Shown in pieces: positions 1 through 10,785 of a stretch of 64,000 bases of DNA. Positions within the stretch are counted from its first letter, which is position 1, and every line of letters begins with the position of its first letter. The stretch spans positions 2,081,772 through 2,145,771 of the forward strand of contig OX438758.1 in assembly GCA_949316235.1 (NCBI GenBank), read 5' to 3'. Origin of the DNA: Oegoconia quadripuncta. Its lineage: Eukaryota; Arthropoda; Insecta; Lepidoptera; Autostichidae. The notes beneath the pieces are model-generated. The model had not been told where the DNA came from, did not search any database, and saw only the letters and a program-made list of their open reading frames with translations. The position numbers were made by a program, and so were the translations under genes.

Positions 1-889
1 CTACGACAGTGGTGCACTGCCTGACATGGTGTTGGCACCGCACTCACGTAGTGAACGTCTATATCAGGCTCCAGTCACAGCAGCATGGATGGATAGCGAG
101 CCGCCGCCGCCGCCGCCGTCGGCGACAAGCTCCTACGACAGTGGCGCACTGCCTGACATGGTGTTGGCACCGCCGACCTGTAAGTGCGGTGCCTGTTACA
201 GGGGGCACGTAGTGAACGTCTATATAAGGCTCCAATCGCAGCAGCATGGATGGATAGCGAGCCGCCGTCGCCGACAAGCTCCTACGACAGTGGTGCACTG
301 CCTGACATGGCGTTGGCACCGCACTCACGTAGTGAACGCCTATATCAGGCTCCAAGTCGCAGCAGCATGGATGGATAGCGAGTCGCCGCCGCCGCCGCCG
401 TCGTCGACAAGCTCCTACGACAGTGGTGCACTGCCTGACATGGTGTTGGCACCGCACTCACGTAGTGAACGTCTATATCAGGCTCCAGTCGCAGCAGCAT
501 GGATGGATAGCGAGCCGCCGCCGCCGTCGCCGACAAGCTCCTACGACAGTGGTGCACTGCCTGACATGGTGTTGGCACCGCACTCACGTAGTGAACGTCT
601 ATATCAGGCTCCAGTCGCAGCAGCATGGATGGATAGCGAGCCGCCGCCGCCGTCGCCGACAAGCTCCTACGACAGTGGTGCACTGCCTGACATGGTGTTG
701 GCACCGCACTCACGTAGTGAACGTCTATATCAGGCTCCAGTCGCAGCAGCATGGATGGATAGCGAGCCGCCGCCGCCGCCGCCGTCGCCGACAAGCTCCT
801 ACGACAGTGGTGCACTGCCTGACATGGAGTTGGCACCGCCGACCTGTAAGTGCGGTGCCTGTTACAGGGGGCACGTAGTGAACGTCTAC
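1..889. repeat. 126-bp GC-rich minisatellite, about 7 copies
   Basis: Repeat starts, marked by the same ctacgacag word, lie at 1, 133, 282, 415, 541, 667 and 799, giving unit lengths 132, 149, 133, 126, 126, 132 and a final partial unit. Each unit ends in a (CCG)n tract whose length changes by whole triplets. Units 2 and 7 share an inserted 29-bp block (for example about 171-205) absent from the others, so the array has two unit types. Unit 3 has one extra base near 355. The array continues off the left edge of the window. Confidence 0.93.
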
Positions 890-943
890 ACTGACATCAT
901 GACTACAAACGCATTACTACTGTCTTTGCATCTTAGTGCGTAA
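26..943 (+). CDS. Open frame of 42-residue Pro-rich repeats (doubtful gene)
   Basis: The frame stays open through the whole minisatellite and reads as a repeat containing YDSGALPDMVLAPHSRSERL, then a QAP/AWMDSEP segment and a run of prolines. The 29-bp insertion in unit 2 throws the frame off and the extra base in unit 3 restores it (29 + 1 = 30), and the triplet-tract changes keep the frame. The stop is at 943 and an AATAAA lies about 100 bp downstream. Against a gene: other frames and the opposite strand of this stop-poor repeat are also long and open, and I recognise no family. It could be the tail of a last exon whose start lies left of the window, or simply noncoding minisatellite. Confidence 0.25.
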   Translation: MVLAPHSRSERLYQAPVTAAWMDSEPPPPPPSATSSYDSGALPDMVLAPPTCKCGACYRGHVVNVYIRLQSQQHGWIASRRRRQAPTTVVHCLTWRWHRTHVVNAYIRLQVAAAWMDSESPPPPPSSTSSYDSGALPDMVLAPHSRSERLYQAPVAAAWMDSEPPPPSPTSSYDSGALPDMVLAPHSRSERLYQAPVAAAWMDSEPPPPSPTSSYDSGALPDMVLAPHSRSERLYQAPVAAAWMDSEPPPPPPSPTSSYDSGALPDMELAPPTCKCGACYRGHVVNVYTDIMTTNALLLSLHLSA

Positions 944-2202
944 TCTAGACTCGGAAACAGTAATTTTGTTACTACTTACGTATTAACGTTTAATAATACA
1001 AATACGCTTATAGTAAACACCATTCTTTGTAATGATATTATAATAAAGACAGTACAAAGTTTCTGAGTCTTTATTAATGTGGTTTCCTCTAAAATCTATA
1101 AGTGTTAATTAGTCCGAATCTATATAACCTGCATCCGTGAAGAAGACTGTGCACGCTTCATTTATTTAACTACGCACCAAGAACGTACATATTTCGCTAC
1201 CTTCTAGGTACGTATATAGAGACTTGTGAAGTTATGTATGTTTCGATATGATTGTAGGAATAAGGTTTGTTATTGATTATAGTGTAAAACTCTTTTTATT
1301 GATGTCCGTCCACGATTGAAATTAATGAACATCAATTTCGGGACGAGCTAAATTTGATGGCGGCTAACGAAATACAGACATATACAGAAATATACTTTTA
1401 TGAGTTTAAAACAATAGGCAACTCGCTCTGCAGAATTGCTAAGATTTCCCGTTAGGCGTTTGCATAGCCGCTGCCTTACTAAAGACTTGAATGCATTACC
1501 AGAGAATTGAATGCATTACCAAAGAGGTACACGCATTAACAAGTTAGACTAACGGTATCTTTATATCTTTATTTGCTCACCAAATAAAATAAGGACTGGT
1601 GGTACTGTAAACCTAAATAAAATTTAAAATGTGTGTTGTAGAATTGTCACCACTAAGTGTGTGAGTCACATTTTGCACAAATTAGTTTTTATTGTAATCT
1701 GTAATTTTTTTGTTATTCCAACCTGTTCCCTTGTTTGGCTAATATCTCTGATGTTTGACTAGTTATGCCAGAGTTTTATACCTCATTTGAAAGCTTAAGA
1801 AATGTAGATGTTTTTTTTTATAATACGCAGAGTAAGTGTAATAGTGAGCTTTTTTTAAACGAGCTGTTTTTTGTAATAAAACTAGTAAATTATTTATTAT
1901 TTTCTTTGAGTTTTACAGCACTGTGTCTAGAATAATGCAAATAATGTAGATTTGATGATGCTAACATGTAACTAGAACGTAAGAGACTAATCAGTAAATG
2001 AAAAATTATCGAAATTTTCAACAATTTTTTTTTACAATTTTCTTTGCTTACCACATAGATATTTTTAAAAAAATTCCCAAAAAAAAGATTGGTTCACTTT
2101 TGCATACGAGTGTTCCTACAAAAGTTGTTGCAAATGACCTGTGCAACATCCCCTTACAAGGTTATGCTTCAATTTAAAGTCACCCTGTATATATACCTAT
2201 AT
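944..2202. other. AT-rich noncoding gap with a small 20-bp repeat
   Basis: No supportable gene. At 1487-1526 a 20-bp unit beginning ttgaatgcattacc is repeated twice, with a weaker third relative at 1525-1540. Near 2178 the motif caccctgtatatata resembles the terminal motif of many insect MITEs read from the minus strand, but I could not find the matching other end. Confidence 0.5.
1042..1047 (+). promoter_or_regulatory. Candidate polyadenylation signal AATAAA
   Basis: AATAAA occurs 99 bp after the stop of the minisatellite frame and is followed by a T/G-rich stretch around 1065-1085. In AT-rich DNA this hexamer is common by chance, so it matters only if the upstream frame proves transcribed. 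Confidence 0.25.
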
Positions 2203-2638
2203 TGTTGGCGACGGGAAGCAGTGGACTGTAACTTATTGGTGTTGCTTGGGTGCTGGTGTAAAGTGGCAAGCGGTCCACAGGTGGGCACGATAGTCGTCGG
2301 CGCGGAGGAAAAACGGCAGTGAAGAAAACACACACACTATTTATACTGGGACTGAGAGGCAGAGGCGAACTTCTTCAGTATATAGGTGCGCACGCTGCGG
2401 TGTTCGGCGGGTGAATGCGGTCGACTGGGTTGGGTCGCTCTATTTATAAGACGGCGCGTGTACCCGTTCAGTTAGATAGCTGCGTCGGCCTCTCATATCT
2501 CATTTATTTATTGAAAATAAAAGCAAATGATTTAACAATTACCCATATCTAACTGCACTTACTGGAATTGATACACCATAAGAGAATAACTTTTAATTGC
2601 GTAAATCTTAATTCTATCTAAACATTATTATAATTACA
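2203..2638 (-). repeat. BEL/Pao 3' LTR
   Basis: Read on the minus strand it starts TGTAATTA and ends CCAACA, the TG...CA ends expected for an LTR, and it begins directly after the pol stop. A TATAAATAGA box on the minus strand lies at about 2440-2450. No second copy is visible in the window, so the boundaries come from the termini and position only. Confidence 0.6.
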
Positions 2639-2640
2639 TC

Positions 2641-5228
2641 TTATTTTATTCCGTCGTGTACATTTATCCCGCCGTCGCCGTGATCTGGCGATCTAGTTGG
2701 CAACACGACGATCTTCTTCGTTGGCCGTCTCAGGGTGTGCCCATTGCTGGTGGTGACGTCCACGACACGTACCACGCCGTCTTTGCCAGGGAAGATCTTG
2801 GTTACTCGTCCCATTGGCCACGTGTTGTGGGGGAGGTTGGGGTCACAGATGATCACGAAGTCACCGACGGCTGGGCTGACTCCCCTGGTGCGGGGCTCCC
2901 GCCGGTGTTGTAGCAGGGGCATGTATTCCCGTACCCAGCGTTACCAAAATATGTCGGCCAAGCGCTGGGCACGCCTCCATAGTTGGCGGGCGGTGTTATC
3001 GTGCCCGTCGAAGGTACCCGGTGCAGGAGTTTGGCAGTTTGGCCCGAGCAAAATCATGTTGGGCGTTAGTGCTGGGGGTCGTCCGGGGTCACCGCCACGT
3101 GAGTGAGGGGGCGGGAGTTGACCGTCATTTCAACTTCTGCCAACAGCGTTTGGAGCGTCTCATCGCTGGGGTACCTCTCGTGCAGTGTAGCTCGCAGAGC
3201 TTCCTTCACGGTGCGGACCATGCGCTCCCAGGCCCCGGCCATGAAGGACGCTGTCGGGGGTAGGAAGCGCCATTTGATGCGGTGAGTGGTGGCCTCCTCT
3301 TCTGTGACTTCCAGCGCCGCCTGTGTAAGTTCGCGGTTGGCAGAGCGAAAACAAGTGGCGTTATCGCTCCACATTTCGGTGGGGCACCCACGCCGCGCTA
3401 TGAAGCGGCGGAGCACAGCGATGGCGGAGTCAGTGCTCAGGGAGGCAGCTACTTCCAGGTGTACAACTCGCGACGTCATGCACGTGAAGAGGGCAACGTA
3501 GCGTTTTTCATGGTGCCGGCCAACGGTGACCTCCAGCGGTCCGAAGTAGTCCAGCCCAGTAAATGAGAAGGGGCGGACATGGTGGGCCAGGCGTGCAGCT
3601 GGCAGGTCTCCGGTCATGGGGCTGGCTGGCTTTGCTTTCTGCCTTCTGCAGGTGAGACAGGTCTTAATCGCTTCTTTCACGCTCGGTCGGATCTTTGTAA
3701 TGTGTACTCTCTGTCGCAGTTCGTTTATGACGTTCTCGGTCCCGCCATGGTGCAGTGTTTCGTGTACATGTTGTATATACATTCTTGTGTATATATGTTT
3801 GCCGTGTAGTACAGGCGGGTTCGCGGTCTCTTCTAGTATCGCGTCGGCTTCGGTAATTCTTCCTTTCAAGCGTACTATGTTGTCGCTGTCTATGTATACA
3901 CTAAGCGAAGCCAGTCGGTCGTTGCTACTCGGTGTCTCTTTCTTCATTATTCTGTCTCTTTCTCTCGCGTAGCAATCTTCTTGTGAGGCGCGTATCCATA
4001 GACGCTCGGCTTGAATGAGATATAGAGCTTGTAAACCGATATACTGATTTTTCCCCTTAGGCTCAGTGGTTAGCTTGACGGGTTTCGGTTTACGAGGTGC
4101 GGGTTCATTCCACGCGCGATTTTCTTTTTCATTTTTCTTAGTGCGTTTTCGTCTAGCGGCGGCCACTGTGTGTCTTTCAGTGCGACACAGGTCAATGAAT
4201 TGCAGTACTCGGGCAGTGACGCGAAGTAGGCGTGTCCATTTTGAAAAGCGTTCTATTGTGGGTAGGTGGGCGTGTTCTCTCTTCAAGTGTAGTGCGAGGC
4301 ATTTTTCTTTCTCTTCACCGGTGCGAGTGACTTCTATCCTTATTTCCGTGGGCCATGAACTCTCGGGTTGGTAGAGGAAATGGGGTCCACTATACCATCT
4401 GTGGCTTGTATCGAAGTCGATAGGTGTCGCCCGTGTCGCGTCGTCTGCTATTTTTTCTGACGTAGGTACCCACCTCCATTCATTTTTCTTGCTATTGTCT
4501 TCTATTTCAGCGAGGCGGTGTGCTACGAATGCTTTGTAAGTACGGGGCTCCGCGCGTTTCCAGGCCAGCGTAGTGCGTGAGTCGCACCAGTATGTTTTGC
4601 TCGCTGTTACGAAGTCGTGTTCTTCTTCCACCGTCTTGGGTAGGCGGACTCCGAGCACGGCGGCTTGTAATTCGAGCCGTGGGATGGATATCGGCTTCGT
4701 AGGCGTGACTCGGCTTTTCGCTGCAGCGAGGGCGACACGCACTGAGCCATCGGGGCGCGTCATCCTCCAGTAGATGGCGGTAGCGTAGGCCTCTTCACTT
4801 GCGTCTACGAAGGTGTGCAGCTCATAGGTGGTGGCCGGTGAGTTGTCGTAGCAGCGTGGTATTCGTAGCTCTTCTATGTTTCGTAGCTGTCGTAGCCACG
4901 TAGACCATCTAGCTTCTAATTCTTGCGGTATAGGGTCGTCCCACTCGGTTTTGTAACGCCATGTATCTTGCATAATACGTTTTGAGGGCGTGGTGATCGG
5001 TGAGGTTAGGCCGAGTGGATCGAATATCGACATAATTAGGCTGAGTGCTTCTCTCTTAGTCGGTGGGCGTTGATCTAGGACGACTTCTGGCGGCGTCTTC
5101 AGTCGGTTGAGGCGGAAACTGATGTCGTCTTTCTTTGTATTCCAAAGCAGGCCGAGCGTTTTCTCCGTCTCGCTCCCGCAGATACGGAAAGTAGTTGTTT
5201 CCGGGTTCGCCGCGTGGTTACTTCTCAA
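2641..5228 (-). pseudogene. BEL/Pao pol: RT tail, RNase H, integrase (broken)
   Basis: The main frame (5228 to 3066, 720 codons) opens with the RT thumb region (TLGLLWN), then an RNase H-like part (FVDASEEAYATAIY), then the integrase zinc-binding H-H-C-C region (HHGGTEN ... CLTCRRQ) and the catalytic core with D in GLDYFGPL, D in WSDNATCF and E in GAWERMVRTVKEAL. A frameshift after VTPDDP ends this frame at 3066. The protein continues in another frame to about 2945, where a TAA replaces a sense codon just after an IFW motif, and then resumes in the same frame to the stop at 2641 with the C-terminal module (GDFVIICDP ... PMGRVTKIFPGKDGVVR). The RT YxDD catalytic box is absent because the element is cut at its 5' side. 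It cannot make an active enzyme. Confidence 0.9.
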
Positions 5229-6184
5229 CTTTTCTTCGATCGTAGCTCAGCCGCGTAGTTCGAAACCGGCTTGTCGATGCACGTAGTCAACTTCTCTCGT
5301 GATTTTTCCCGCTTCTTTAATTGAAGCTTTGTAGGTAATCGTCCATGTAGTGATTTTTCTCGATTGCACGCGCCGCCTCGGGGTACTGTGGTGCGTGTTC
5401 TCTTGCGTTGCGTTTTTGATGTAGAGGGTGGTGCAGGGTGGTACATATAATTTTACATTAAACTAATTTTGTTTAAATAATGAAGGTTGTGCGTCTGGTC
5501 ATTAATCCGATTTTTAGGGTGCCACCTGGGGTCGTGTGCAGGGACGCCCACGATGTCAGGACGGACGATTGTTAGGGTTGTTAATTTAAATATGTATTTT
5601 TGAATTGGCAACCCCGTGTTCATAAAATGGCAACACTGGGAGCGGTTATTTCGGGTTTCTTGAACGCGATTGGTTAACGTCTAGCCAATCGGAGGGAATA
5701 ACATTTCCCGCCAGAATGGTAATTGATTGAATGTCGACCAATAACGACTCTGTGTTTTTGGCGGCAAAAAGTGGAGGGGTGACCGGGCGCAGGGCTTTCG
5801 GCAGTCACTTTGTTTTGCGGAGCTGAAGTAGTAAGACGTGGAGTTGTAGTTACTGCCAATCAATTATTGTAATAATAGCTGATAATTATTATTGAAATTA
5901 AAGTAAAAGTGTAACACGTGTTTTGGATTTATTTTATTGCTAATATTGGTATAAAGTGAGAATCGGTGATAGGTCTCTTTATATTAGTAACACGTAATAG
6001 ACAATGCAGACAATATAGTGACTATACATCCTGTGTGAGAACCCACGTGTTAAAAGGTCAAGGTAGCTGACCCCCCCCCCCCGTTCCTCACCTCCTTGTT
6101 TTAGAAATTAGAGTAAATTCAGTGCGCGGGTGATCGCAGGTGTGTCGCGTTTGACGGCAAATTGCTCACTGCGCGACTACTCAC
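5229..6184. other. Noncoding stretch with CCAAT motifs and poly-C
   Basis: No recognisable gene; a 73-codon minus-strand frame at 5225-5446 resembles nothing I know and lies where degenerate BEL sequence would be expected. CCAAT/ATTGG motifs cluster at 5669-5745, including a back-to-back pair about 15 bp apart. A run of 14 C lies near 6070-6083. The segment starting tgttagggttgtt at about 5570 could be an LTR start, but there is no partner. Confidence 0.4.
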
Positions 6185-6354
6185 GTAAGTAAAATTTGTA
6201 TGTTTTTTTTTCTATACTTAAAATCTGATTAGTTTTCATTACGTATAGTATTGTTTTTATGTAATTATCGTATTATCATTTATTTTTGGTTTGTTTTGAT
6301 TAATTATTAGGCGTTGTGTTTTTGTTTTGCTCACTTTATATTATATCTTTTTAG
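6185..6354 (+). other. Possible intron upstream of piggyBac ORF
   Basis: A donor-like CAC/GTAAGT at 6185 and a T-rich tract ending in ttttag at 6354 bracket 170 bp, and the first in-frame ATG (6369) follows 14 bp later. A 5'-UTR intron would explain why the open frame extends upstream to 6327 without a good start. It is inferred from splice consensus alone. Confidence 0.35.
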
Positions 6355-6368
6355 ATAATCACAGCCTG

Positions 6369-7436
6369 ATGACGAATAAACAAGACAAACAAATACTTGC
6401 GTGGTTGCTAGAGGAGAGAGAAGACGAAGAAGATGATGGACATAATTCATCGCAAATAGTGTCTGAAAGTGACCGGGAATGTGAACATAGTGATCATAAT
6501 ACTGACACGGAGCAATCAGCGGCAGAATCTGACAAGGATGTGCCATTAACCTCTCGCGTAGTAACGCCTGTAGTATCCCCTGCGCCTGTTCAGGAGTCAT
6601 TGTGTCGTGGACGCGGGCGCGGTCGCGAACGTGGTTCCACAGTACACCGCCCACGGTCACCAACAAGATCTCGTTCACGATCGTCAAGTAATGAACCTCT
6701 GGCTCGGCTGATTGACAGACGAACTGCAGCTGTTACTACTGAAGCAAGTTCAGAGCGACGGCCTACAAGAGTTCTTATGTATGAAGGAAAAGATGGAACT
6801 AAGTGGCTAATACATCCTCCTTCAAGGCCTAATATACGAACTAGACAAGAAAATATTGTCATAAATTCCCCCGGAGTGAAAGGCGAGATGCAAAAAATTC
6901 TCGAACTCCATTGGAATGTTTTAATTTGTTTATTACTAAACAAATGAAGACATCGTGCTATTCACAAATATACACATACGAGACTCTAAGGAGAAGTTTT
7001 CGAGGGAGCGAGATACCAAAGAAACCGATTTGACTGAGATTGAAGCTCTAGTCGGTCTTTTGCTTATGGCTGGGATGAAAAAAATGCATCACCTAAACAT
7101 TAATGAAATGTGGATTGATGATATGACTGCGTCTGATACATTCACTGTGTCAACCATGTCAAAGACAAGATTCTTTTTCCTGCTAAGAAATATTCGTTTT
7201 GATAATGTGCACACCAGAGCAGAACGCGCTCAATATGATAGTTGGCAGCAATGAGGAATATTATTTGAAACATTTGTCACCTGTCTGACACATTAGCAGA
7301 TTGGGGAAAATGGTACAATTGATGAGATGTTAGAGTCATTTAGAGGACTTTGCAAGTTTCGTGTATACATGGCAAACAAACCCGCAAAATGCGGCATAAA
7401 AATGTATGCTTGTGATGCTTCAGTATTAGCACTATA
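6369..7436 (+). pseudogene. piggyBac-like transposase, N-terminal half (broken)
   Basis: The start is placed at ATG 6369 (MTNKQDKQ) after the candidate splice acceptor. The first 190 residues are acidic and then Arg-rich (RGRGRGRERGS), as in many piggyBac N termini. After a frameshift near 6947 the transposase body continues at about 6948-7254 (TEIEALVGLLLMAGMKK), has a TGA at 7252-7254, and reaches TIDEMLESFRGLCKF, which contains the first catalytic Asp of the family, and MANKPAKCGIKMYACDAS. The homology stops there at about 7434, roughly half-way through the protein, where copia sequence on the other strand begins. The remaining catalytic Asp residues are missing. It is unlike the other two piggyBac copies in this window. 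Confidence 0.85.
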
Positions 7437-7440
7437 ATTT

Positions 7441-7918
7441 ACTTCCTTGGTGTGGTGCTACCTTTACATTCTTGCATATTATACCTTTCTAGAAGTCTGT
7501 TTATCATATCAATTGTTGTATTTTTATTTTGTTTTTTTCCCTTTTAATTTCCAGTCCCAAATAGTTCCTTACTTCTCCCAAGTTCTTCACTTTAAATTCC
7601 TTTTCCAATAAATATACTATTTCATCATCTGAACCGAGGAGTAAAATATCATCGACGTAGACTAATATCCATGTACTCTTTTTCTGGTATAAACATGAAT
7701 CATATTGAGACTGTATAAATCCATGTCTTGTTATAAATTCATGAAAGCGCTGATTCCAACACTTAGGAGCTTCTTTTAACCCATATAAAGCCTTTTTTAG
7801 TTTTAGGACCTTTCCTTCTCCTATTTTCACACCTTTTGGACATTTAATAAAAACTTCACTATCTAGGACTCCGTTCAGAAAGAGTAGGTACATCAAATTG
7901 TTTTAATTTAATATTTTC
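7441..7918 (-). pseudogene. copia reverse transcriptase core (fragment)
   Basis: Reading from 7918 down: LKQFDV, then FLNGVLDSEVFIKCPKG, the ALYGLKEAPKCWNQ motif, and the catalytic box LVYVDDILLLGSDDE, followed by GEVRNYLGLEIKRE, all diagnostic of copia RT. The frame ends at 7504; one frame over the code continues with RLLERYNMQECKGSTTP to about 7441, the segment that normally precedes RNase H. Then the homology ends abruptly. The YVDD residues themselves are intact. Confidence 0.9.
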
Positions 7919-8060
7919 ATTTATTTATTTATTTATTCAGTCTTTCACATACAGCATTACAGTAAAATTACCAATGCACTGTACAGTTACTTAGGTAGTA
8001 CAAATTAGAATTTATAGCTATTCTTAATTATTTATCTAAGTCAATCATCCATCATCATTC
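7919..8060 (-). mobile_element. LINE 3' end with (TAAA)n tail inserted in copia
   Basis: The copia RT code is interrupted between KLSTLKLS and LKQFDV. The interrupting segment, read on the minus strand, ends in aataaataaataaatg, a tandem tetranucleotide tail typical of several insect non-LTR retrotransposons. Only about 140 bp of 3' UTR is present, so this is a strongly 5'-truncated insertion. No clear target duplication is seen. Confidence 0.65.
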
Positions 8061-8592
8061 ATGAACAGCATGGCTCAACTTCAGTGTGGATAGTTTTGCT
8101 ACTGGGGCATAGTTAATTTCTAAATTACTTTGTTGGAAGCCCTTGGCAACGAGTCGTTTCTTCATTGTTCCATCCTGCTTTGTTCTAAATAACCACTATG
8201 TATCAATTGCTTTACTTCCTTCCGGTAATGTGGATACTTCCCAAGTTTGTGACTTCTTTAGTGACTCTATTTCCCTTTTAATTGCAACCCAGTTCTTTTC
8301 TTTGATAGCTACTTCATATTCTTATGGATCTCCTGATAATAAGCAGTAAGCTGTAATGAGCTCATAATCCCCTAGAGCAACTGGCTTTCTCACACTTCTC
8401 CCTGAACGTGTTCGGTACTGTTGGGTTTCAATATTATTTTCTTCATTTTCTATTTCCCTTTCTTGTGTAATCTTCTTTCCCCTTGTGCATATTGTCTGTA
8501 CTATTTTTTCTTTCTTTTGCTGTTTTCTTCTCTTCTATACACTTCTGTCTTGTTTCTTCTTGATTTTGATCATCCTTTTCCTCTATGATATT
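8061..8592 (-). pseudogene. copia linker and start of RT (broken)
   Basis: After the integrase comes an acidic/Lys-rich linker, then RTRSGRSVRKP, and the RT entry motifs NWVAIKREIESLKKSQTWEV, LFRTKQDGT, KRLVAKGFQQ and NYAPVAKLST. In-frame stops occur near 8325 (GDP*EYE) and near 8200 (DT*WLF). This links the gag-integrase part to the RT core as one element despite the two insertions. Confidence 0.8.
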
Positions 8593-8687
8593 CAATCAAT
8601 CAATCAATCAAATACTCTTTATTGCACAATTAACAAAAGCTACATGAAGAATACAGCGTACATCATTATTCCTGTACATTACACTTT
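8593..8687 (-). mobile_element. LINE 3' end with (ATTG)n tail inserted in copia
   Basis: Read on the minus strand this ends tgcaataaagagtatttga followed by tandem gatt units, a tail that recurs in lepidopteran non-LTR elements. It replaces copia sequence after the residues FDEAQIQYKEINKS, and its translation has no copia similarity. About 95 bp survive. Confidence 0.7.
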
Positions 8688-10785
8688 TATTTATCTCCTT
8701 ATACTGTATTTGTGCTTCATCAAATCTTACATCTCTTGCCACTGTAATTGTGTTATCCGCAGGATTCCATAGTCGATATCCATTTGGAGCATAGCCGAAT
8801 AACCTCATTGCTCTGGCTCTCACATTAAGTTTGTCCTGTTTAGGTAAAGTATGAACCCAAGCTTTACAGCCAAATACTTTCAACTTTGTCAAGTCACGGC
8901 TCCCAAGCATCCTTTGAGCTGGTAATTTAAAATTTATGGCCGAAGAAGGACAGTGATTTAACTGATACACTGAACATCTCACTGCCTCACCCCATAGTGT
9001 CTTTGGCAAACCAGTCTCATTCAATAATGTTCTTAATCTATTATATATAGTTCGGTTCATCCTTTCGGCAACTTTGTTGGATTGTGGACTATAGGGAATG
9101 GTAAACTGTAGAATAATTCCATTTTTCTTACAAAAAATATAAATTGTTTCATTTTTAAATTCTCCTCCGTTATCACAACGTATTTTTCTGACCTTATTAC
9201 TTTTTTGTCTCTCTAATTTAATAATATATTCAATTAATTTCTCAGTATTTTCACTTTTCTTCTTCAGCAGATACACTTCACAGAAATGAGAGTAGTCATC
9301 GATTATGATATAATAATAATTTTCTCCATTAGAAGTAGGCGTACTCACAGGACCTGAGATATCGGTACGTATTAACACACCTATGTAATGAGAACGAGGC
9401 TTTGGTGTGGAATAGAATGGTAATCTGGTGGACTTACCTTGCATGCATGGTTCACATGCGGTGTCACTACATGGCAGCTTTATCATTTTCAGTAATTTTC
9501 TGTTGGGATGGCCTAGTCTTTGATGCCAGAGATTAGCTGAAAAGCACTTTTCATTTTTTAGTTGCATGTCTACTACATACAATCTACCTCACATTTTACA
9601 AAGGATTTCCTGTTTGTAATTTGAAATAGAAACAAAGTTATTGTGAAATTGAACAAAGAAACCTTTTTCTAGTAATTTTCTCACTGATAGTAAGTTATGA
9701 GTTAAATTTGACGCTATTAAGCCTTCAATATTAACTGTAATGTTATTAAATTGTAATTGCAATTTACCCCTTTGACAGCTTGTTAAATATTCACCATTAG
9801 CAATGTATATCTTAATTTCTTTATCTAAATTAGTGATGTCAGTCATGTACTGTTTGTATTTAGACATGAGCAAATGCTCAGTTGCACCAGAGTCAACCAC
9901 AAATCTTAAGTTATCACTCATCATATTATTATATTGACCGTACACATCACTTGTACTGTATGCTGTAAAAGACAAAGTGTGGTCATCCTCTACAGCGAGA
10001 TGGCCATACTGCCTTGATGTTCCTGTTCCTCTTCCTCTACTGACATAATTTCTAGCGCGCCTAAATCCTCTATGTCCTCTTTGTGGTGGTCGTCCACGGT
10101 TCCAATTATTAAAGTGTGGTGCTGTATATTGCCTCTCTTTAGAATCCTTGGCCATGTGCCCTTTCTTGCCGCAGCCATAACAAACAAGAAAAGCTTCTTC
10201 GCTTGAGCTTTTTGTGGTCTGAGAATCACCGCACTTAATTTCTGCATCAAGTAACCTGGCCTTAACAAATTCAATATTAATTTCTTTTTCTGTTGACATG
10301 GTTTCAAGAGATGTGATGACGTTGTCATAGGTAGGCGGCATTGACGACAATAGGTAGCAAATCTGATCCATTTGATCCACCTCACACCCTATTGCTCCAA
10401 GTTCACTGACTAGGGTATCAAATTTGAGGAAATAGTCCTGTAGTTTATCAGTAGGGCTGCACTTTAGCATGATTAACTGACGCTTTAGTCTTAATTTGTT
10501 GAATATGCTTTCCCGCTCAAATATTTCTTTTAATTTAGTTATCATTGCAGCAGCTGTCTTGCAATTTTTGACAATTTCTATGTGTTTAACGTTTAGGCAT
10601 TGAACTATTATAGATCTGGCTTTCGCGTCACTGCTGCTCGCTTCACTTTTTGAAGACGATGGCTCCAAGACATTTACCACGCCTTTTTCTTCTAAGATCA
10701 ATTTAATCCGAAATTTCGAATGTCCAAAGTTGCACTTTTCGTCAAGTTTCGGATATTCATTCATTTTTCGTGGTCTCACCTTCAC
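8688..10785 (-). pseudogene. copia gag-protease-integrase with one nonsense codon
   Basis: One reading frame runs from ATG 10785 (MKVRPRKMNEYPK) to the LINE insertion at 8687, interrupted only by a TGA at 9589-9591. The first part is a copia-type Gag with a zinc knuckle CYGCGKKGHMAKDS in which the fourth ligand, normally Cys, is Ser. Then comes the protease motif FVVDSGATEHLL. After the TGA follow the integrase zinc region (WHQRLGHPN ... CEPCMQGK) and the catalytic triad in RTDISGPV, RCDNGGEF and AERMNRTIYN. Both the Ser in the knuckle and the internal stop suggest an inactive but fairly recent copy. Confidence 0.92.

Larger units (their letters stand above)
2203..5228 (-). mobile_element. 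BEL/Pao LTR retrotransposon, 5'-truncated
   Basis: On the minus strand the element runs from the C-terminal part of reverse transcriptase through RNase H and integrase to a 3' LTR. The gag, protease, catalytic RT core and 5' LTR are not found to the right of 5228, so the upstream half is lost or too decayed to see. The pol stop codon (2641-2643) sits 3 bp from the LTR, as is usual for the single-ORF BEL family. The element belongs to the BEL/Pao group by its integrase and the C-terminal DUF5641-type module. Confidence 0.88.
7437..10785 (-). mobile_element. Ty1/copia retrotransposon, 3'-truncated, two insertions
   Basis: On the minus strand the order is gag, protease, integrase, reverse transcriptase, the copia order. 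RNase H and the 3' LTR are missing because the element ends at about 7437, joined to the piggyBac fragment. Two LINE-type 3' ends interrupt it (8593-8687 and 7919-8060). I cannot delimit a 5' LTR to the right of 10785. Confidence 0.9.

Noticed and set aside
180..205. A 22-bp intron from GTAAGT to TTACAG in the minisatellite insert
   Set aside because: Far below the minimum length for spliceosomal introns in insects.
345..836. Minus-strand 163-codon frame in the minisatellite
   Set aside because: It is as open as other frames because the repeat lacks stop codons; there is no start context, family match or downstream signal.
3160..4773. Plus-strand frames over the BEL pol region
   Set aside because: They are shadows of the minus-strand integrase and RNase H code, which has clear catalytic motifs.
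5225..5446. Short frame upstream of BEL pol as the missing RT
   Set aside because: It has no RT motifs, is in a different frame, and no YxDD box can be found near it.
2203..6100. Pairing the LTR at 2203-2638 with a 5' LTR at about 5570-6100
   Set aside because: The right-hand region shares no TATA box, termini or longer words with the left LTR.
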